Assembly (NCBI GenBank): GCA_963826475.1
Contig: CAWGXC010000003.1
Coordinates: forward strand, 1,612,001-1,676,000
DNA from: RHKX01 sp963826475
GTDB lineage: Bacteria > Actinomycetota > Thermoleophilia > Solirubrobacterales > 70-9
DNA length: 64,000 nt
Reading direction: 5' to 3'
Shown: positions 60,433 through 64,000 of the stretch, piece after piece
Layout: each line of letters starts with the position of its first letter
How positions within the stretch are numbered: position 1 is the first letter of the stretch
Position numbers and translations under genes: made by a program
Notes under the pieces: model-generated
What the model was told of the DNA's origin: nothing
Databases searched by the model: none
What the model saw: the letters and a program-made list of their open reading frames with translations, nothing else

Positions 60433-61413
60433 ATGAAGCGCAATGGGCTGGTTGAGCCCGGTATATCGGGCTTATCCAGCCCACTACCGCTGCGGCTGGC
60501 CAAATTCGTCGAGCGGCAGCACGGTGTCGTTGCCCGACGGCAACTCGTCGCTGCCGGCATGGCGACATCGACGATCGACGGCTGGATCCGGGCCGGCCAC
60601 CTCCACCTCATCCACCGCGGGACGTATGCGCTCGGCCACGCGCTTCTTGGCAGGGAGGGGAAGTGGATGGCCGCCGTCCTTGCCTGCGGCGAAGGCTCGG
60701 TCCTCAGCCACGGGCCTTCCGGCCAACTCTTCGGCTTCGTCGATCAGCGTGAGCGGTTCGCAATCCACGTCTCCCTGCCGGATCGCTCGGACCGAAGAAT
60801 CCCCGGCATCGTCACCCACCGTCCACGTCTGCTGCTGCCCGCCGACACCACCACCCGCCTGCGCATCCCGACGACGACGCCCACCCGGACGATCTACGAC
60901 CTGGCCGCAACCCTCCCTCTCAGCCCAACTCGTCGCGCGTTCGAGAAGGCCGAACGCCTCAACCTGCTGAACCGCCCTCGCCTGCGCCAACTCATCGAGT
61001 CATCGCCCACCCACCGCGGCAACGGCACCCTCCGCTCCCTCCTGGCCGCCCGCCTCCTCCCCCTCTCCGAAACCCGCTCCTGGCTGGAGGACCTCCTGCT
61101 CTTCATCTGCGCCGAGCACTCCCTTCCCCTTCCTGCGATCAGCGTCCCGCTCTTGGGCTACGAGGTCGATTTCCTCTGGCCCGCCGCCCGCTTCGTGATC
61201 GAGGCCGACGGCGGCGATCACCTCGACCCAACACAGCGCGACCGCGACAACACTCGCGACATCACCCTAGGACGGGCGGGCTACCTGGTTCGCCGCTACT
61301 CGTCGCGGGCGATGGGGCATGAGGCTGAGGTGGCTGCGGAGGTGCTGGCGATCCTCCGGGATCGGGGCCCGTCAGACCGCAACTGCGATACTGAGCTCGA
61401 CTTTCAGAGCTAA
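60433..61413 (+). CDS. AbiEi-like N-domain plus DUF559-type nuclease-like protein
   Basis: 326 residues. VERQHGVVARRQLVAAGMATSTIDGWIRAGHLHLIHRG is a winged helix of the AbiEi antitoxin N-terminal kind. The C-terminal 120 residues (LLGYEVDFLWPAARFVIEADGGDHLD..RDRDNTRDITLGRAGYLVRRYS) resemble DUF559, a Vsr/PD-(D/E)xK-like nuclease fold, with D-x11-E-D spacing of candidate metal ligands. No AbiEii partner is encoded beside it, so it is not a plain type IV TA pair. A defence or DNA-repair role is possible. The first codons overlap a strong inverted repeat at 60444-60483. Confidence 0.7.
   Translation: MKRNGLVEPGISGLSSPLPLRLAKFVERQHGVVARRQLVAAGMATSTIDGWIRAGHLHLIHRGTYALGHALLGREGKWMAAVLACGEGSVLSHGPSGQLFGFVDQRERFAIHVSLPDRSDRRIPGIVTHRPRLLLPADTTTRLRIPTTTPTRTIYDLAATLPLSPTRRAFEKAERLNLLNRPRLRQLIESSPTHRGNGTLRSLLAARLLPLSETRSWLEDLLLFICAEHSLPLPAISVPLLGYEVDFLWPAARFVIEADGGDHLDPTQRDRDNTRDITLGRAGYLVRRYSSRAMGHEAEVAAEVLAILRDRGPSDRNCDTELDFQS
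60444..60483. repeat. 40-base inverted repeat at the start of the DUF559-like gene
   Basis: Arms 60444-60460 and 60467-60483 (tgggctgg at the outer left end) match in 15 of 17 positions around the loop gtatat. It lies 12-51 bases after the ATG, inside the coding sequence, and would form a strong mRNA hairpin over codons 4-17. It may be a REP-like element or a translational control element. Confidence 0.6.
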
Positions 61414-61427
61414 TCGAGGAGACGGAA

Positions 61428-62801
61428 ATGGCTGACGAACAGGCGGCGGGTACGGGAGCTGACACGCTCTCGATCACCGACAACCGCACGGGCAACACCT
61501 TCGAGGTCGAGATCACCGACGACACGATCAAGGCCATGGACCTTCGCCAGATCAAGGTGAAGGAGGACGACTTCGGGATGATGACCTACGACCCCGCCTA
61601 CACCAACACGGCGTCGTGTCGTTCGTCGATCACCTACATCGACGGCGAGGCCGGAATCCTCCAGCATCGCGGCTACACGATCGAGGACCTCTGCGAGAAG
61701 TCGAGCTACCTCGAGGTCGCCTACCTCCTCGTCTTCGGTGATCTGCCGACCGAGAAGCAGCTCGAGCGCTGGATCTACGACGTCACCCACCACACCTTCG
61801 TCCACGAGGACATGAAGGCCCTCTACCGGGGCTTTCGCCACGACGCCCACCCGATGGGCATCCTGCTCGCCGGCGTCGGTGCGATGTCGACCTTCTACCC
61901 GCACGCGAAGGACATCGAGGACGAGGAGGAGCGCTACATGGCGGCGATCAGGCTGATCGCCAAGATGCCGACGCTCGCCGCGTTCTCGTACCGCCACAGC
62001 CTCGGGCTGCCGTACGTCTACCCCGACAACGACCTCGACTACGCGGGCAACTTCCTCGGGATGATGAAGAAGATGACCGAGACCAAGTACGAGCCCGACC
62101 CGCGGCTCGCGAAGGCGCTCGACGTCCTCTTCATCCTCCACGCCGACCACGAGCAGAATTGCTCGACGGCGGCCGTACGTGCCGTCGGCTCCTCCCAGGT
62201 GGATCCCTATTCGGCTGTCGCCGCCGGCGTGGCCGCGCTCTACGGTCCGCTGCACGGGGGGGCCAACGAGGCGGTCCTGCGGATGCTCCGCCGGATCGAG
62301 AAGGCCGAGAACGTGCCCGACTTCCTCGAGGGCGTGAAGAACCGCGAGGAGAAGCTGATGGGCTTCGGCCATCGGGTCTACAAGAACTACGACCCGCGGG
62401 CACGGATCATCAAGAAGCACGTCGACGAGGTGCTCGAGATCACCGGTGACAACCCGCTGCTCGACATCGCGACCGAGCTGGAGAAGCGCGCGCTCGACGA
62501 CGAGTACTTCACCGATCGCAAGCTCTACCCGAACGTCGACTATTACTCGGGCCTCATCTACGAGGCGCTCGGCATCCCCAGCGAGATGTTCACGGTGATC
62601 TTCGCGATCCCGCGCACCTCGGGCTGGATCTCCCAGTGGATGGAGATGAACGGGGACAAGGAGCAGAAGATCGCGCGCCCGCGGCAGATCTACACCGGCG
62701 AGCGCGACCTCGAGTACGTGCCGATCGGCGAGCGCGACGGGCCCGAGAAGATCACCGGCCCGCCCGCCCGACGTCCGGTCAAGGCCCGACGCGGAGCCTG
62801 A
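61428..62801 (+). CDS. gltA: Citrate synthase, type II-like
   Basis: 457 residues. GYTIEDLCEKSSYLEVAYLL is the oxaloacetate-site region, HADHEQNCSTAAVR, GPLHGGANEAVL (catalytic His), GFGHRVYKNYDPRA (second His) and YPNVDYYSGLIYEALGIP (catalytic Asp) are in order. The N-terminal beta segment (ITDNRTGNTFEVEI) is that of the hexameric, NADH-regulated type of Gram-negative GltA, which is also found in actinobacteria. It condenses acetyl-CoA and oxaloacetate to open the TCA cycle. GAGGAGAC lies a few bases before the ATG. It ends in a basic tail (PVKARRGA). Confidence 0.95.
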   Translation: MADEQAAGTGADTLSITDNRTGNTFEVEITDDTIKAMDLRQIKVKEDDFGMMTYDPAYTNTASCRSSITYIDGEAGILQHRGYTIEDLCEKSSYLEVAYLLVFGDLPTEKQLERWIYDVTHHTFVHEDMKALYRGFRHDAHPMGILLAGVGAMSTFYPHAKDIEDEEERYMAAIRLIAKMPTLAAFSYRHSLGLPYVYPDNDLDYAGNFLGMMKKMTETKYEPDPRLAKALDVLFILHADHEQNCSTAAVRAVGSSQVDPYSAVAAGVAALYGPLHGGANEAVLRMLRRIEKAENVPDFLEGVKNREEKLMGFGHRVYKNYDPRARIIKKHVDEVLEITGDNPLLDIATELEKRALDDEYFTDRKLYPNVDYYSGLIYEALGIPSEMFTVIFAIPRTSGWISQWMEMNGDKEQKIARPRQIYTGERDLEYVPIGERDGPEKITGPPARRPVKARRGA

Positions 62802-63142
62802 GCTCCTTCAAGCTGACAATCAGGCACGGCCCGAAGGTCGCCCGGGAGAGCCACCCCTCGCTCGAGGAGGCGATCGACTCCATGCGCTCGCACTGTGAGC
62901 GGATTCGATCGGAGGGCGGCCTCGAGGAGGTGGAGCTGATGCGCACATACGAGCCCGGCGACCAGGTGGAGGCCCGCCTCGAGGTCTCGACCGGGGGAAT
63001 GCTGCGCAGCCGCGACGCGGGCATCGACGTGATGGGCGACGGGGAGCTCGTGCCCTTCCGCGGCGGCGTCTTTCGCAAGCCGATCGCGCCCGAGCACGGT
63101 GAGACCCCCTACGACGCGGTCGCCGCCGCTCTGCGAGGCTGA
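62798..63142 (+). CDS. Small protein of unknown function, CTG start overlapping gltA
   Basis: About 114 residues if read from a CTG at 62798, which would overlap the citrate synthase stop as CTGA. The first ATG in frame (62882) would cut off SFKLTIRHGPKVARESHPSLEEA, which looks like a proper strand-helix opening. I do not recognise a domain. The predicted pattern is alpha/beta with two strands near the end (RLEVSTGG, GVFRKPI). Its tight link to gltA and to the next small gene suggests one transcript. Start site is the main doubt. Confidence 0.55.
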   Translation: MSSFKLTIRHGPKVARESHPSLEEAIDSMRSHCERIRSEGGLEEVELMRTYEPGDQVEARLEVSTGGMLRSRDAGIDVMGDGELVPFRGGVFRKPIAPEHGETPYDAVAAALRG

Positions 63143-63146
63143 ACCG

Positions 63147-63488
63147 ATGCCGGAGGCAAGCGGGAGAGGCCACGGGAAGTCCGTGCACGGCGGCAAGCCG
63201 GTCGGACGCCGGGTGAAGCTGCCCCGCGGGGCGCAGCGGCCGATCAACGTCTTCATCAACGGCTCCGACCAGGTGGAGGGGACCGATTACACCCTCCACG
63301 AGGGCATGATCGTCTTCAGGGAGCCGATTCTCAAGGAGGACCTCAGCGCGCTGTCGGGGATGCGCAAGATGATGCTCGGCCTCGGCCTCGTCGGCTCCTA
63401 CCAGCGCAATGAGACGGTCGACGTCCAATACTCGCTCAACGGGAAGGTCGAGCTCGCTTCCGACCTCCCGATCATCCCCGGCGACTGA
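63147..63488 (+). CDS. Small protein of unknown function
   Basis: 113 residues from the ATG at 63147, four bases after the previous stop. The N-terminus is basic and Gly-rich (SGRGHGKSVHGGKPVGRR), followed by INVFINGSDQVEGTDYTLHEG, a short strand pair, then a helix (LKEDLSALSGMRKMMLGLGL) and YQRNETVDVQYSLNGKVELASD. No signal peptide or known domain. It ends eight bases before the convergent acyl-CoA dehydrogenase. Together with the preceding gene it forms a conserved-looking tail of the gltA unit. Confidence 0.6.
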   Translation: MPEASGRGHGKSVHGGKPVGRRVKLPRGAQRPINVFINGSDQVEGTDYTLHEGMIVFREPILKEDLSALSGMRKMMLGLGLVGSYQRNETVDVQYSLNGKVELASDLPIIPGD

Positions 63489-63495
63489 GGCCCCC

Positions 63496-64000
63496 CTAGC
63501 CCAGCCCGGCGAGCTCCGCGACCTTCTCGCGATGCTGCCCTGCGGTGCCGAAGAGCTGGCCGCCCGCGCGCGCCCGCTTGAGCAGGAAGTGCAGGTCGTG
63601 CTCCCAGGTGAATCCGATGCCGCCGTGGACCTGAATCGAGGCCTTGCAGACCTCCCAGGCCGCGTCGGAGGCACGCGACTTCGCCATCGCGGCGGCGAGC
63701 GGGAGCGAATCCGGATCGGCGTCCGCCGCCCACGCGGCGAAGTAGGTCAGCGACCGCGCCTCCTCGACGTCGTAGAGCATCTGGGCGCAGAGGTGTGAGA
63801 CCCCCTGGTAGGCCCCGATCGGCCGATCGAACTGCTTGCGGTCCTTGGCGTACTCGACCGCCATCTCCATCGCCTTCTGCGCGATCCCCGTCAGCTCGGC
63901 CGCGGCCGCGACGTAAATCCGGTCGCGTGCTGGACCGATATCGCCGGGAATGGCCTCGCCGGAGGGATCGGTGAGCTTCGAGTAACGACGGGTCGCGTCG
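63496..64000 (-). CDS. Acyl-CoA dehydrogenase, C-terminal part, cut by the window edge
   Basis: The frame is open to the end of the window, so the start lies beyond it. About 167 residues are visible. DRKQFDRPIGAYQGVSHLCA is the FAD-contact helix region, ASIQVHGGIGFTWEHDLHFLLKRA the QxHGGxG motif and the C-terminal helix with the likely catalytic Glu position (WEHDLH). It is like FadE proteins that form heterodimers in mycobacterial steroid and fatty-acid breakdown. Whether it has a partner cannot be judged here. Convergent with the small gene at 63,147. Confidence 0.9.
   Translation of the reverse strand, partial: DATRRYSKLTDPSGEAIPGDIGPARDRIYVAAAAELTGIAQKAMEMAVEYAKDRKQFDRPIGAYQGVSHLCAQMLYDVEEARSLTYFAAWAADADPDSLPLAAAMAKSRASDAAWEVCKASIQVHGGIGFTWEHDLHFLLKRARAGGQLFGTAGQHREKVAELAGLG

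Noticed and set aside
1..64000. CRISPR arrays, insertion sequences, integrases, prophage genes, ribosomal operons
   Set aside because: No direct-repeat arrays, transposase or integrase motifs, or rRNA-like sequence were seen on either strand.

Overview
The window is GC-rich, densely packed chromosomal DNA with no gap over about 250 bases between genes and no rRNA, tRNA, insertion sequence, phage gene or CRISPR array that I could recognise. It most resembles an actinobacterium, and I would guess class Thermoleophilia (Solirubrobacterales-like). The reasons are the base composition, many GTG/TTG starts with 1-4 base overlaps between genes, a small acyl-CoA carboxylase epsilon-like protein, an LLM-class flavin oxidoreductase, and a propionyl-CoA/methylmalonyl-CoA gene set. 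The taxonomic call is inference.

Bases 1-29,600 form a surface-glycan locus made of several short operons on both strands. It encodes an ABC-2 exporter pair (wzm/wzt, 10.5-12.7 kb), soluble glycosyltransferases (partial GT4-like at the left edge, GT2 types at 3.8, 17.1, 22.6 and 26.5 kb, a 906-residue two-domain enzyme at 12.7 kb), and polytopic GT-C-like membrane proteins (2.0, 18.2, 23.4 and 27.3 kb). It also holds two CDP-paratose-epimerase-like SDR enzymes and many decorating enzymes: an OafA-type acyltransferase, a hexapeptide (CysE-like) acyltransferase, two TylF-like and four other methyltransferases, and two paralogous PhyH-type Fe(II)/2-oxoglutarate dioxygenases. The picture is an unusual deoxysugar-rich, methylated, acylated and possibly hydroxylated polymer, exported by Wzm/Wzt. 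A methylmalonyl-CoA mutase large subunit sits inside this locus at 8.9 kb.

Bases 29,600-38,250 are mixed: a membrane diguanylate cyclase, propionyl-CoA carboxylase beta subunit, an ornithine cyclodeaminase-like protein, another polytopic GT-C-like protein, a carboxylase epsilon-like protein, dodecin, a methyltransferase and an exported arylsulfotransferase-like protein.

Bases 38,390-48,640 hold assimilatory sulfur genes: ferredoxin-type sulfite reductase, Fe-S APS/PAPS reductase, ATP sulfurylase, APS kinase, then a LURP-one-like protein and a lipoprotein. A few kb further are a cysteine-free Rrf2 regulator and a TauE/SafE exporter, with an LLM oxidoreductase, a PlsC acyltransferase and a PHP-domain phosphoesterase between.

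Bases 48,700-64,000 carry fatty-acid and central metabolism plus housekeeping genes. These include an ACAD10/11-like acyl-CoA dehydrogenase, an APH-fold kinase and a HAD hydrolase (together the three domains of eukaryotic ACAD10, here as separate genes), a second copy of the 2-kb membrane protein family, PhoD phosphatase, DEAD-box helicase, quinone oxidoreductase, PfkB kinase, a DUF559-like protein, citrate synthase, two small unknown proteins and a truncated acyl-CoA dehydrogenase at the right edge.
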